Below, in pieces: positions 16,625-25,477 of a stretch of 38,469 bases of DNA. Numbering within the stretch: position 1 is the stretch's first letter; every line of letters starts with the position of its first letter. The notes below the pieces were generated by a model. That model was given only the letters and a program-made list of their open reading frames with translations. It was not told the origin of the DNA and did not search any database. The DNA lies in the NCBI GenBank assembly GCA_003554585.1, contig PWGV01000010.1:1-38469 (forward strand), in the 5' to 3' direction. This stretch comes from Halobacteroidaceae bacterium. GTDB taxonomy: Bacteria > Bacillota > Halanaerobiia > B1SED10-174. The position numbers and the translations under genes are program-made.

Positions 16625-18613
16625 GTGGGAAAAATCAGGATCTACCAGTTAGCAAAAGAACTTGATATTAAATCAAATGAACTGGTTGATATGCTAAAAG
16701 AGCTCGGTATCGAAGCAAAATCGCATATGAGTACTTTAGAAGAAGAAACAGCGCAACTTGTAAAAGAAATGCTTGCAGGTGGTGAAGGAAAAGCGCAGGA
16801 GGAACTGCAGGAGAAATTGCAGGAAGAACTTGAGGAAGAAACAGCGCAAAAAATAGAAGTTAATCCTCCGGTTAATATTAAAAATATTGGTGAAGCTCTG
16901 GGTGTTAACCCCAACAAAATCATAAAGCAATTAATAGAGAATGGGGTAATGGTAAATTTAACCCAGAATTTAACTGGAGATGTCCTGGCCGAAGTTGAAA
17001 AAATTCTTGATATTAAAGTTGAAACAAAAGAGAAAGAAAAGAAGGCCAAACCAGTTAAACAAAAAAAAGAAGAACGGAAAAAGAAAAAGCAAGATCTTGT
17101 TAACCGCCCACCTGTGGTAACCATTATGGGTCATGTTGATCATGGCAAAACTCAACTGCTAGATGTTATCAGGGAAGCAAATGTTGTTGCCTCTGAAGCA
17201 GGGGGAATTACCCAGCATATTGGGGCCTATCAGGTTGACATCGATGGAAGAAAAATTACTTTCCTTGATACTCCCGGGCACGAGGCTTTTACAGCAATGA
17301 GAGCCCGGGGAGCCCATGTCACTGATATAGCAATACTGGTCATTGCTGCTGACGATGGGATTATGCCCCAGACCGTTGAAGCAATTAACCACGCTCAAGA
17401 TGCTGGCATACCTATAATTGTCGCCATAAACAAGATTGATAAAGAAAATGCCAACCCTGAAAAGGTAAAACAGCAGCTTACAGAATACCACCTGGTTCCA
17501 GAAGAATGGGGCGGGGAAACGGTTTGTGTTGAGATTTCTGCCCTGCAAAAGACCAATATTGAAGAACTTCTGGAGATGATTCTCCTGGTGGCAGAAGTGG
17601 AAGACATCAAAGCTGATCCCAAGGATATAGCAGAAGGCGTAATTATTGAAGCCCAACTGGACAAGGGAAGAGGTCCTGTGGCAACTGTTCTTATTAAAGA
17701 TGGAACCCTGCGAGTTGGAGATTCCATTATAGCTGGTTCGGCTTATGGCCGGGTCAGGGCAATGATTAACGATAAGGGTGAAAGAGTAAAAAAAGCGGGA
17801 CCCGCTATACCTGTTGAGGTTTTGGGTCTCTCTGTTGTTCCCGTTGCTGGAGATTTGCTGGAATCAGTAAAAAGTGAAAAAGAGGCTAAAAAGATAGCTG
17901 AAGAGAGACGGGATCAAAAAAGAGAAAAGGAACTGACCAGTGACCGTCCTGCCAACCTGGAACAATTTTTTGCCCGGGTGCAGGATGAAGAGGTCAAGGA
18001 GTTGAAAATCATAATCAAGGGAGATGTTCAGGGTTCGGTTGAAGCCTTGAAAGATTCCCTGAATCAGATAAAAAGTGAGGATGTTAACCTCAACATTATT
18101 CATTCCGGTGTCGGTGCTATTTCCGAAAACGATATTATCCTGGCATCAGCTTCCAAGGCTATTATAATCGGGTTCAATGTTCGCCCCGATACCAGGGCCA
18201 AAAGGGTCGCCGATCAGGAAGGAGTTGATATCCGCACCTACCGGATTATTTATCAGGTTATTGATGATGTTAAAAAGGCACTTGAAGGGCTTTTAGAACC
18301 GGAAATCCGGGAAAAAGTCCTTGGTCGTGCGGAAGTCCGTGATACTTTCCGGGTCCCCAAAGCAGGAACCATAGCCGGCCTCTATGTTACCGACGGCAAG
18401 ATTACTCGCAATTCCAATATCAGGGTATTGCGGGATGGCGTTGTTATTCACGAGGGAAGTATCGGTTCGCTAAAACGCTTCCAGGATGATGTCCGGGAAG
18501 TAGAAGCCAATTATGAGTGTGGACTGAATGTAGAGGGGTTCCAGGATGTAAAAGTTGGAGACATTATTGAGGCTTTTGTCCTGGAAGAAATCAAGAGAAA
18601 ATTATCTGAATGA
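16625..18613 (+). CDS. infB: Translation initiation factor IF-2
   Basis: IF-2 is the GTPase that brings fMet-tRNA to the 30S subunit and promotes subunit joining. The 662-residue protein has an N-terminal IF2N domain (1-50), a short acidic linker, a second IF2N domain (about 75-125), a Lys-rich stretch, and the G domain with GHVDHGKT (169-176), DTPGHEAF and NKID. Domains II, III and the fMet-binding C-domain follow. The linker is much shorter than in B. subtilis. Residue 177, directly after the P-loop, is Gln where most IF-2 proteins have Ser or Thr. It starts with GTG, 17 nt after ylxQ. Confidence 0.97.
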   Translation: MGKIRIYQLAKELDIKSNELVDMLKELGIEAKSHMSTLEEETAQLVKEMLAGGEGKAQEELQEKLQEELEEETAQKIEVNPPVNIKNIGEALGVNPNKIIKQLIENGVMVNLTQNLTGDVLAEVEKILDIKVETKEKEKKAKPVKQKKEERKKKKQDLVNRPPVVTIMGHVDHGKTQLLDVIREANVVASEAGGITQHIGAYQVDIDGRKITFLDTPGHEAFTAMRARGAHVTDIAILVIAADDGIMPQTVEAINHAQDAGIPIIVAINKIDKENANPEKVKQQLTEYHLVPEEWGGETVCVEISALQKTNIEELLEMILLVAEVEDIKADPKDIAEGVIIEAQLDKGRGPVATVLIKDGTLRVGDSIIAGSAYGRVRAMINDKGERVKKAGPAIPVEVLGLSVVPVAGDLLESVKSEKEAKKIAEERRDQKREKELTSDRPANLEQFFARVQDEEVKELKIIIKGDVQGSVEALKDSLNQIKSEDVNLNIIHSGVGAISENDIILASASKAIIIGFNVRPDTRAKRVADQEGVDIRTYRIIYQVIDDVKKALEGLLEPEIREKVLGRAEVRDTFRVPKAGTIAGLYVTDGKITRNSNIRVLRDGVVIHEGSIGSLKRFQDDVREVEANYECGLNVEGFQDVKVGDIIEAFVLEEIKRKLSE

Positions 18614-18663
18614 TATCTGGTTTTTACCAGGGCTCCTGAATAATAGATAAGGAGTGTTGAGCG

Positions 18664-19014
18664 ATGAATTACAGAGCGAACCGCTTGGCCGAAGTTTTGA
18701 AAAAAGAGCTGAGTGATTTGTTCCAGAAAGAAGTGAAAGATCCCCGCTTGAATTTCCTGACGATTACTGATGTGGAAGTAAGTGGTGATCTGAGTGTGGC
18801 TAAGATATATGTAAGTACCCTCCAGGAAAAAAATGACCCTGCAGCAATGATGGAGGGTTTGGAGAAAGCAGCGGGTTATTTAAGGAAAGAAATTGGCCAG
18901 AGGATTGAAGTCAGGCATGTTCCCGAACTTCGGTTTAGCTATGATCAATCCATTGAGCGGGGACAGAGAATTCACAACCTATTAAACGAAATAAAAGGAG
19001 ATAAGAATGATTGA
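18664..19014 (+). CDS. rbfA: Ribosome-binding factor A
   Basis: RbfA is a cold-shock factor that helps mature the 5' end of 16S rRNA and the 30S subunit. The 116-residue KH-like protein contains the family pattern RLAEVLKKELSDLF...VKDPRL, then VEVSGDLSVAKIYVS, and ends with RHVPELRFSYDQSIERGQRI. AAGGAG precedes the ATG at 18664. Unlike B. subtilis there is no ylxP between infB and rbfA; the 50-nt gap holds only a weak 5-bp hairpin. The end overlaps nrnA by 8 nt. Confidence 0.96.
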   Translation: MNYRANRLAEVLKKELSDLFQKEVKDPRLNFLTITDVEVSGDLSVAKIYVSTLQEKNDPAAMMEGLEKAAGYLRKEIGQRIEVRHVPELRFSYDQSIERGQRIHNLLNEIKGDKND

Positions 19015-19975
19015 AACTGCTTCCCTGCTGGCGGTTTTGCACGGTGATAAAAAAATACTGTTAACCGGTCATTCCGATCCGGATGGGGATTGCCTGGGGG
19101 CAATTGCCGGGTTATTTTTCCTATTGCAGGGCAAAAGTGTTCGGGTGACGGGTGTTATTGAAGGGCCGGTTCCCGACCGGCTCTCTTTTCTGTTACCCCA
19201 GGAAATTAACGTAATTGAAGGTGATGAGCAAAAATTACCGGAAGTAGAAGCCGACCTTGCTATTGTTGTTGATAGTGGAGAATTAAAACGGCTGGGGCGG
19301 GTGGAGCAAATTGTTAAAGGTCTTGAGGTTATTAATATAGACCACCATCCGGACAATGAATATTTTGGGGATATTAATCTGGTTGATGAAAATGCTTCTT
19401 CTGCCTGTGAAATCCTGGGACTGATTCTGCAGGATAAAATTCATCTGCCTCCCCGGGTAATGGAAGCCTGGGCTGCAGGAATATTGTATGATACTGGCGG
19501 ACTCCGTCATCCCAATACCCGCAAAGAAACACTTGCTTTATTAGCCAGCTGGATGGGTACTGGGATGAAATTACATTTAATCCAGGAAAAATTGTTCGGC
19601 AGGCAAACTCGTGATTCTTTTGCTCTTTTCCAGAAAGCGCTCGGGGATTTGCGTTTTGGGAGAGGGGGGCAGATTGCCTGGACGGTGATCAAAGAAGAAA
19701 AAGGAGGCCCCTCTCCCCGTGAAGTAACCCAAAAAGTTATCGACGAAATTAGGGGTATCGCTGGGGTGGAAGTGGCTATTCTTTTTGTGGACCAGGGGGC
19801 AGGAACTAAGGTTAGTTTCCGCAGCAGCAATTTTCCTGTAAATGATATCGCTGCTCGCTGGGGAGGGGGAGGGCATGTTCGGGCAGCAGGAGCGAATTTG
19901 GAAAAGCCTTTCGCAGAGGTTTATTCAGAAATCCTGACTGCAGTGGAGGAGAAAATGGATGAATGGAATTATTAA
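19007..19975 (+). CDS. nrnA: Bifunctional oligoribonuclease / PAP phosphatase NrnA (DHH family)
   Basis: NrnA degrades very short RNAs (2-5 nt) and dephosphorylates pAp in Bacillota that lack Orn. The DHH domain shows SDPDGD (23-28), VVDSGE, and DHH at 112-114 (IDHHPDN). The DHHA1 domain ends with the substrate-binding GGGGHVRAAGA. The 322-residue length is usual. It overlaps rbfA by 8 nt and truB by 17 nt. Together with PNPase and RNase J in this window it forms a nearly complete RNA decay set. Confidence 0.94.
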   Translation: MIETASLLAVLHGDKKILLTGHSDPDGDCLGAIAGLFFLLQGKSVRVTGVIEGPVPDRLSFLLPQEINVIEGDEQKLPEVEADLAIVVDSGELKRLGRVEQIVKGLEVINIDHHPDNEYFGDINLVDENASSACEILGLILQDKIHLPPRVMEAWAAGILYDTGGLRHPNTRKETLALLASWMGTGMKLHLIQEKLFGRQTRDSFALFQKALGDLRFGRGGQIAWTVIKEEKGGPSPREVTQKVIDEIRGIAGVEVAILFVDQGAGTKVSFRSSNFPVNDIAARWGGGGHVRAAGANLEKPFAEVYSEILTAVEEKMDEWNY

Positions 19976-20831
19976 TTTACTTAAACCCCCCGGTATTAGT
20001 TCTGCTCGGGCAATTAATCGTATAAAGAAAAGGTGGAACTGGAAAAAGGTTGGCCATACCGGGACTTTAGACCCTTTGGCCGCAGGAGTTCTTCCCATCT
20101 GTGTGGGCAAGGCAACTAAAGTTGCCAGCCTTATTTTGCTGGAGGATAAAACTTACTGGGGGGAGATTGTGCTTGGCGAGGAGAGGGAAACTGATGATGC
20201 CAACGGCGAGGTAACTGCCCGGTATCCTCTCGACTGCACTGAAGATGATGTATCGCGGGAATTGAAAAAATTCTCCGGTTCAATTACGCAAACCCCTCCC
20301 AGGATTTCCGCCGTTAAAATAGATGGGGAGAGGGCTTACCGCCGCAGCCGCAGAGGAGAGGATTTTTCAATTTCCCCTCGAGAAGTAACCATATTTGCTC
20401 TACGTTTATTGGAGATAGATTTGCCCCGGCTAAGATTCTGGGTTCACTGCTCCAAGGGGACCTATATCCGTTCAATAGCTCGAGATCTGGGTGGGGCCCT
20501 TGGAGTTGGTGGTTACTTAAATTTTTTGATCAGGACCAGCACCGGACCCTTTAAGATCCGCGACAGTTTAAGCTTTGAAGAAATGGAGAAAGTGGGACCA
20601 AGCAAGTTTTTGCTTTCTCCGGATACCGCCCTTACCCATCTTCCCTCTATTGTTGTCGATCAAAAGGGGCGGGAAAAAGTTTCTTTTGGACAGTTAATAA
20701 ATGAAGATGAATTGCTTGTAACCCCAGAGGGGCAGAGCGACCTTTTTAGGCTTTATGATAATGAAAACAATTTTTTGGCCCTCTGCCGAGTAAAGGATGG
20801 AGGTTATCACCCCTTTAAAGTTTTTTTATGA
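19959..20831 (+). CDS. truB: tRNA pseudouridine-55 synthase
   Basis: TruB makes the T-loop pseudouridine 55 in nearly all tRNAs. The 290-residue enzyme shows KPPGISS, the catalytic motif GHTGTLDPLAAGVLP with Asp38 as nucleophile, TQTPPRISAVKIDGERAY, and RSIARDLG, followed by a PUA-like C-terminal domain. The ATG at 19959 has GGAGG 10 nt upstream inside nrnA and overlaps it by 17 nt. ribF follows after 15 nt. Confidence 0.97.
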   Translation: MNGIINLLKPPGISSARAINRIKKRWNWKKVGHTGTLDPLAAGVLPICVGKATKVASLILLEDKTYWGEIVLGEERETDDANGEVTARYPLDCTEDDVSRELKKFSGSITQTPPRISAVKIDGERAYRRSRRGEDFSISPREVTIFALRLLEIDLPRLRFWVHCSKGTYIRSIARDLGGALGVGGYLNFLIRTSTGPFKIRDSLSFEEMEKVGPSKFLLSPDTALTHLPSIVVDQKGREKVSFGQLINEDELLVTPEGQSDLFRLYDNENNFLALCRVKDGGYHPFKVFL

Positions 20832-20846
20832 GGTGAAAGATTAATC

Positions 20847-21773
20847 ATGGAAGTATATCAAATATCATCACCAGAAGAAATTACAGCCCGAGGACTTTAT
20901 CTGGCAATGGGAACTTTTGATGGGGTTCACCTGGGCCATAAAAAGGTTATTGAAAAAACCATTGAAAGAGCCCGAAAACTGGGAATTCCCGCGGGGATAT
21001 TTACTTTTTGGCCTCATCCCATTTCTGTTCTCAATCCTTCCCGGGCTCCCACGCTTTTAACTTCCCTGGAGGATAAGCTCTACTACATTGGGGCACTTGG
21101 GGCTGACTTATGCCTGGTCCAGCAGTTTACTCCTGAATTTGGCCACCTGGATTACCGGAGGTTTATCAATGATTACCTGGTAGAAAAGCTCGATATCCGG
21201 GGATTGGTTGTGGGAGCAAAATTCCGTTTTGGGGCCCGGGGCGAGGGAGATAGGGAAAAAATAAAAAAGGCCGGAGCAGATTTTGGTTTTGAACCAATTG
21301 TCCTTGAACCGGTTACAATAGATGGGTTCAGTGTAAGTAGTACCCTGATTAGAAGGCTAATAAAAGCGGGAAGGGTAAATGAAGTGCCAGCCTTTCTTGG
21401 CCGACCCTACGGGATAAAGGGTCGGGTGGAAAAAGGAGAAGGGAGGGGGAGTTCCCTTGGCTTCCCCACGGCTAACCTGGATTTCCCCTCGGGTTTAACA
21501 GTCCCCCTGCAGGGGGTTTACACCGTTTGGGCCAGGGTTCAGGGTAAGCAATACCCGGGAGTTTTGAACCTGGGAGCCTGCCCTACTTTTGGTAAAGAAT
21601 GTGAAGGGGTTGAGGTCCATCTTCTGGGCCTAAATGACCAGATTTATGGCGAGGAAATATCCGTGTGGTTTCATAAATACCTTCGGCCAATCAAACAGTT
21701 TCCCAATCCAGAGGACCTCCGGCAACAGATTTCCCGGGATATTGAGACAACAAGGCAAACATTAAAGTTGTAA
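20847..21773 (+). CDS. ribF: Bifunctional riboflavin kinase / FAD synthetase
   Basis: RibF phosphorylates riboflavin to FMN and then adenylates it to FAD. The N-terminal nucleotidyltransferase domain (1-180) has GTFDGVHLGHKKVI and FWPHP, ending with SSTLIRRLI. The C-terminal flavokinase domain (185-308) has GRVEKGEGRGSSLGFPTANL and GVYTVWARV. The 308-residue length is usual. It is the last gene of the operon before a new promoter for rpsO. Confidence 0.97.
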   Translation: MEVYQISSPEEITARGLYLAMGTFDGVHLGHKKVIEKTIERARKLGIPAGIFTFWPHPISVLNPSRAPTLLTSLEDKLYYIGALGADLCLVQQFTPEFGHLDYRRFINDYLVEKLDIRGLVVGAKFRFGARGEGDREKIKKAGADFGFEPIVLEPVTIDGFSVSSTLIRRLIKAGRVNEVPAFLGRPYGIKGRVEKGEGRGSSLGFPTANLDFPSGLTVPLQGVYTVWARVQGKQYPGVLNLGACPTFGKECEGVEVHLLGLNDQIYGEEISVWFHKYLRPIKQFPNPEDLRQQISRDIETTRQTLKL

Positions 21774-21785
21774 ATTGCTCTCTTC

Positions 21786-21814
21786 TTTACACTGAAGACC
21801 GTTTATGATAAAAT
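21786..21814 (+). promoter_or_regulatory. Predicted sigma-A promoter for rpsO
   Basis: TTTACA at 21786-21791, a 17-nt spacer, and TAAAAT at 21809-21814, located in the gap between ribF and rpsO. It gives rpsO a roughly 90-nt leader, independent of the upstream operon. Confidence 0.7.
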
Positions 21815-21834
21815 AAATTTTGTAAAATGATTTG

Positions 21835-21885
21835 CTCCCCTTTCTCGGATAAGAGAGGCTCCGACTCTTTTCTTGGATAGGGGTG
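21835..21885 (+). promoter_or_regulatory. Structured rpsO leader, possible S15 autoregulatory site
   Basis: CCCCT (21837-21841) pairs with AGGGG (21879-21883) and encloses an inner hairpin AAGAG (21851-21855) with CTCTT (21865-21869), loop AGGCTCCGA. The element ends about 14 nt before the rpsO Shine-Dalgarno. S15 is known to repress its own mRNA through leader structures in several phyla, including Geobacillus. That this element does so is inferred from position and folding only. Confidence 0.5.
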
Positions 21886-21908
21886 TAACCAAAAAGAGGA
21901 GGTTAAAC

Positions 21909-22172
21909 ATGAACAACGAAAAAAAGCAAGAAATTATTGCCAAGTACCAGACCAGCGAAAATGATACTGGATCACCTGAAGTCCAAATCGCAATTTTGAC
22001 CCACCGGATCTTCGAACTAACCGATCATCTGAAACAGCACCCTAAAGATCACCATTCCCGTCGGGGGCTTTTAAAACTGGTTGGTAAAAGAAGGAGCCTT
22101 TTGCGTTATCTCAGGAAAAAGGACGCGAATCGTTATCGCGACTTAATTACAGATCTTGGAATTAGAGGTTAA
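21909..22172 (+). CDS. rpsO: 30S ribosomal protein S15
   Basis: S15 is a primary 16S rRNA-binding protein of the 30S platform. The 87-residue product contains the family core [38 protein letters not shown] and the C-terminal RYRDLI. The ATG at 21909 lies behind AGAGGAGG. An in-frame upstream start at 21873 would add 12 residues from inside the leader structure and is rejected. It has its own promoter and terminator, so it can be expressed apart from pnp. Confidence 0.97.
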   Translation: MNNEKKQEIIAKYQTSENDTGSPEVQIAILTHRIFELTDHLKQHPKDHHSRRGLLKLVGKRRSLLRYLRKKDANRYRDLITDLGIRG

Positions 22173-22185
22173 TATTATTAATTTT

Positions 22186-22214
22186 AGGAGCGGGCCCTCC
22201 CCGCTCTTAATTTT
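22186..22214 (+). terminator. Intrinsic terminator after rpsO
   Basis: A GC-rich 7-bp stem pairs 22188-22194 with 22200-22206 around a 5-nt loop and is followed by TTAATTTT. It should separate much of the rpsO transcript from pnp. Confidence 0.75.
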
Positions 22215-22234
22215 AACATGTTTTCAGCAGGAAG

Positions 22235-22386
22235 TCCGCTTGAAACTCAGTTTGCTTGCGGATGATTTTTCTTGAATTTCCAGTATTGGAACACGAACTG
22301 AAGAGGAGTATGCCTCGAAACCACCACCACCAAGCTGTAGCTACGGTTTAAGTTTACTGGAGGTAGTTCACTAGGAGAAGATGTGA
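22235..22386 (+). other. Structured pnp leader with micro-ORFs
   Basis: The 226-nt gap before pnp holds, after the rpsO terminator, a second stem (TCCGC 22235-22239 with GCGGA 22258-22262, inner AAAC/GTTT) followed 3 nt later by five Ts (22266-22270). Next come a small GAGG/CCTC hairpin (22303-22316) and a 13-codon ORF (22310-22351) with three consecutive His codons. An ATG-TGA start-stop pair (22381-22386) overlaps the pnp Shine-Dalgarno. I see no good promoter. PNPase mRNAs in other bacteria are controlled through their leaders; whether this one is cannot be told from sequence. Confidence 0.4.
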
Positions 22387-22398
22387 GGAGGAAAAATA

Positions 22399-24621
22399 AT
22401 GGTACAGAGTTGGGAACTTGAACTTGGTTCGAGAAAAATCACTCTCGAAACAGGTCATTACGCAAAACAGGCAAATGGTTCGGTTGTTGTTAAAGGTGGC
22501 GATTCAGTTGTCCTGGTTACTGCAACAATGTCGGATCCCCGCCCGGGTATAGACTTTTTACCCCTGATGGTAAATTTCGAGGAAAGAGTTTATGCAATTG
22601 GACGGATTCCAGGAAGCTGGAACCGGAGGGAAGGCCGGCCTCGAGATGTTGCAACTCTAAATGCTCGCTTAATTGACAGGCCTCTGCGGCCCTTATTCCC
22701 CGATGGTTTCCGCAATGATGTTCAGATAATTGCTACTGTTTTATCGGTTGATCCCGATTATGAACCGGAAATGTTGGCTTTTATCGGGGCCTCGGCAGCG
22801 CTAATTATCTCTGATATTCCCTTTAACACGCCCATTGGAGGAATTAAAGTGGGTATGGTAGATGATGAGTTAATTGTTAATCCTACCGAAGAAGAAAGGG
22901 GAAAAAGCAAGTTAGAATTGATAGTTGCTGGAACCAAGGAAGAAGTAACAATGGTTGAGGCCTGCGCCCACGAAATTCCAGAGGATAAACTGGTTGAAGC
23001 ACTGGAATTTGGCCAGGTTTACCTGCGTAAGATCGTGGAAATCCAGGAAAAAATGCAGGCGGAAGCAGGAAAAGAAAAAGCGGAATTTGAACCTGCTGAA
23101 CCCGACCAAAAGATTGTTAAGGAAGTTCAAACCTATTCTTCTGACCTGAATCGGGCCCTGCGGGTTGAGGATAAGCTGGACCGGAAGGAAGCTGTTGATA
23201 TGCTAAAAGAACAGATCCTGGAAATTCTCATTCCCCGGTTTGCTGAAGAGGGCGAAGAAGAAGAAGTTGAAAAAATTATTAAAAATGAATTCGAAGCGAT
23301 GCTCAAAGATAATGTCCGGCAAATGGTAATCAAAGAAAAGAAAAGGCCTGATGGCAGAGAACCTGACGAACTCCGGGATCTGCACAGTGAAGTTTCAATT
23401 TTACCGAGGGTCCACGGTTCAGCAGAATTTACTCGCGGCCAGACCCAGGCCCTCTCGGTTCTTACCCTGGGAGCAATTGGGGATAGCCAGATTATGTTTG
23501 ACCTGGGAGAATTTGAGCAAAAACGCTTTTTGCTTCACTACAATTTCCCACCTTATTCCGTGGGAGAAACCTGGCCCATGCGGCCTCCAGGACGGCGGGA
23601 AATTGGGCATGGTGCTCTCGGTGAGAAAGCCATAGAACCTATTTTACCCGACAATGAAGAATTTCCCTATACCATCCGCCTGGTCTCGGAAATCCTGGAA
23701 TCCAATGGTTCAACCTCCCAGGCCAGCATCTGCGCCAGTTCTCTGGCCTTGATGGATGGAGGGGTACCTCTCAAAAATCACGTCGCAGGAATTGCGATGG
23801 GACTGATGAAAGAGGGAGAGGACTACGCTATCCTTTCCGATATTCAGGGGCTCGAGGATTTTTACGGGGACATGGATTTCAAGGTTGCTGGAACAAGGAA
23901 TGGGGTAACTGCTCTGCAGATGGATATTAAAATTACCGGGATCAGTCGGGAAATAATGGAGCAGGCCTTAATTCAGGCCCGTAAAGCCCGCCTGGCAATC
24001 CTGGATAATATGGAAGAAGCTATATCTGAGCCCAGAAGCGAACTTTCTCCCTACGCCCCCCGGATGATTTCTATGCAGATTGACCCGGAACAGATCCGTG
24101 AAATAATTGGTCCGCAGGGAAAAACAATCCGCAAAATCACTGAAGAAACAGAAACTAAAATTGATATCGAAGATACCGGGAAGATATTTATCCTGGGCTA
24201 CAGCAAGGAAGATGTTGACAAGGCTATTGCCATGATTGAAGAATTAACTCGAGACGTGGAAGTTGGCGAAACCTACATGGGGACTGTAAAGCGGCTCATG
24301 AATTTCGGTGCTTTTGTTGAAGTGCTACCAGGAAAAGAAGGACTCGTGCATATTTCCCGCCTGGCAGATTATCGAGTCCGCAGCGTTGAAGATGTGGTAA
24401 GCGTAGGGGACAAAATCTGGGTTAAGGTAACGGAAATTGATGATAAGGATCGGATCAATCTGTCCCGAGAAGCTGTCCTCAAGGAAAAAGGTTCGGAATG
24501 CATGGAAGAAGAAAGCCGAAATCCTCAACCCAAAGAAAAATCGGATTCGGGTAATTCTGAAAGAAGAAACGATCAAAGACGCGGTGGGAACCGTGGTGGA
24601 GGTAATCGGAACCGCCGTTAG
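22399..24621 (+). CDS. pnp: Polyribonucleotide nucleotidyltransferase (PNPase)
   Basis: PNPase degrades RNA 3'-5' by phosphorolysis. Two RNase PH domains (about 1-210 and 310-545) flank a helical domain. The second carries FTRGQTQ, the SNGSTSQAS loop and the catalytic acids Asp487 and Asp493 (EDFYGDMDF). A KH domain (about 553-612, GPQG loop) and an S1 domain (about 618-690) follow. Residues of about 698-740 are an extra charged tail that becomes Arg/Gly-rich (RRGGNRGGG). The product has 740 residues against roughly 700 in relatives. AGGAGG is 7 nt before the ATG. Confidence 0.97.
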   Translation: MVQSWELELGSRKITLETGHYAKQANGSVVVKGGDSVVLVTATMSDPRPGIDFLPLMVNFEERVYAIGRIPGSWNRREGRPRDVATLNARLIDRPLRPLFPDGFRNDVQIIATVLSVDPDYEPEMLAFIGASAALIISDIPFNTPIGGIKVGMVDDELIVNPTEEERGKSKLELIVAGTKEEVTMVEACAHEIPEDKLVEALEFGQVYLRKIVEIQEKMQAEAGKEKAEFEPAEPDQKIVKEVQTYSSDLNRALRVEDKLDRKEAVDMLKEQILEILIPRFAEEGEEEEVEKIIKNEFEAMLKDNVRQMVIKEKKRPDGREPDELRDLHSEVSILPRVHGSAEFTRGQTQALSVLTLGAIGDSQIMFDLGEFEQKRFLLHYNFPPYSVGETWPMRPPGRREIGHGALGEKAIEPILPDNEEFPYTIRLVSEILESNGSTSQASICASSLALMDGGVPLKNHVAGIAMGLMKEGEDYAILSDIQGLEDFYGDMDFKVAGTRNGVTALQMDIKITGISREIMEQALIQARKARLAILDNMEEAISEPRSELSPYAPRMISMQIDPEQIREIIGPQGKTIRKITEETETKIDIEDTGKIFILGYSKEDVDKAIAMIEELTRDVEVGETYMGTVKRLMNFGAFVEVLPGKEGLVHISRLADYRVRSVEDVVSVGDKIWVKVTEIDDKDRINLSREAVLKEKGSECMEEESRNPQPKEKSDSGNSERRNDQRRGGNRGGGNRNRR

Positions 24622-24630
24622 CGAGGGGTA

Positions 24631-25464
24631 ATGGCATTGCGATTGGGAATTCACCTTTCAATTGGTCAGGGTCTCCAAAAAACCATGGAGGAGGCCCTGG
24701 ACCTGAATTGCAACACGGTACAAGTATTCGCAAAGAATCCCCGGAGCTGGAAGGCAGGGAAATTTGATCAAAAGGGAGCAGCTTTTATTCGGCAGAATAA
24801 AAAAGATCTGGGTATTGACCCCTGGGTTGTCCATGCCACCTATTTGATCAACCCCTGTTCACCAGACGAAGATCTCTATTCCCGTTCAATTTCTGCTCTG
24901 GAGCTGGAAGTTGGAAGAGCGGAAGAGATGGGAGCAGAGTTTTTTGTAATTCACCCCGGTAACAGCAAAAAGAGTTCTTCCCAGGAGGCAATTAACCGCC
25001 TACACAACACCCTCAACCACCTGCTGGAAAATTTTCATGCAATTCGTTTTCTGGTTGAAGGAATGGCAGGAGCTGGAACTGAACTGGGCGCGGATTTTCT
25101 GGAATTGAGCAAGATAGTTTCTCCCTTTGATCCGGGAAAAGTTGGAATTTGTTTGGATACCTGTCACCTTTTCGCTTCAGGGTTTGATATTCGGTCCGAA
25201 AATGGTTGGAGAAAAACTCTGGATCAATTTTTCTCCCATATTGATCACCAAAGGCTCGGTTTGATTCATGTAAATGATTCCGTCCATAACCTGGGCGAAA
25301 ATAAAGATCGGCATACTCACCTTGGAGAAGGAGAAATTGGACGACAGGGCTTTGAGGCAATGGTTAAATTACCGGAACTAAGAAACATCCCCTTCATTCT
25401 GGAAACTCCTGGAGTAGCTCGTAAAGAAGGGAAAAGAAACCTGGATTTTCTGCGGAGTCTATAA
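24631..25464 (+). CDS. nfo: Endonuclease IV (AP endonuclease)
   Basis: Endonuclease IV cleaves DNA 5' to abasic sites in base excision repair. The 277-residue TIM barrel has its trinuclear zinc ligands in order: His68 (VVHAT), VIHPG, VEGMAG, LDTCHLF, HVNDS, DRHTHLGEGEIG and ETPG. The ATG at 24631 lies 9 nt after the pnp stop, with GAGGGG as ribosome binding site, so it is likely cotranscribed with pnp. The next gene encodes a DNA helicase, a plausible repair partner. Confidence 0.95.
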   Translation: MALRLGIHLSIGQGLQKTMEEALDLNCNTVQVFAKNPRSWKAGKFDQKGAAFIRQNKKDLGIDPWVVHATYLINPCSPDEDLYSRSISALELEVGRAEEMGAEFFVIHPGNSKKSSSQEAINRLHNTLNHLLENFHAIRFLVEGMAGAGTELGADFLELSKIVSPFDPGKVGICLDTCHLFASGFDIRSENGWRKTLDQFFSHIDHQRLGLIHVNDSVHNLGENKDRHTHLGEGEIGRQGFEAMVKLPELRNIPFILETPGVARKEGKRNLDFLRSL

Positions 25465-25477
25465 AGGAGAGTCGCCA

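Noticed and set aside
18614-18663. Hairpin CTGGT/ACCAG after infB as a terminator
   Set aside because: Only 5 bp with no T-run, and rbfA follows closely, so readthrough is expected.
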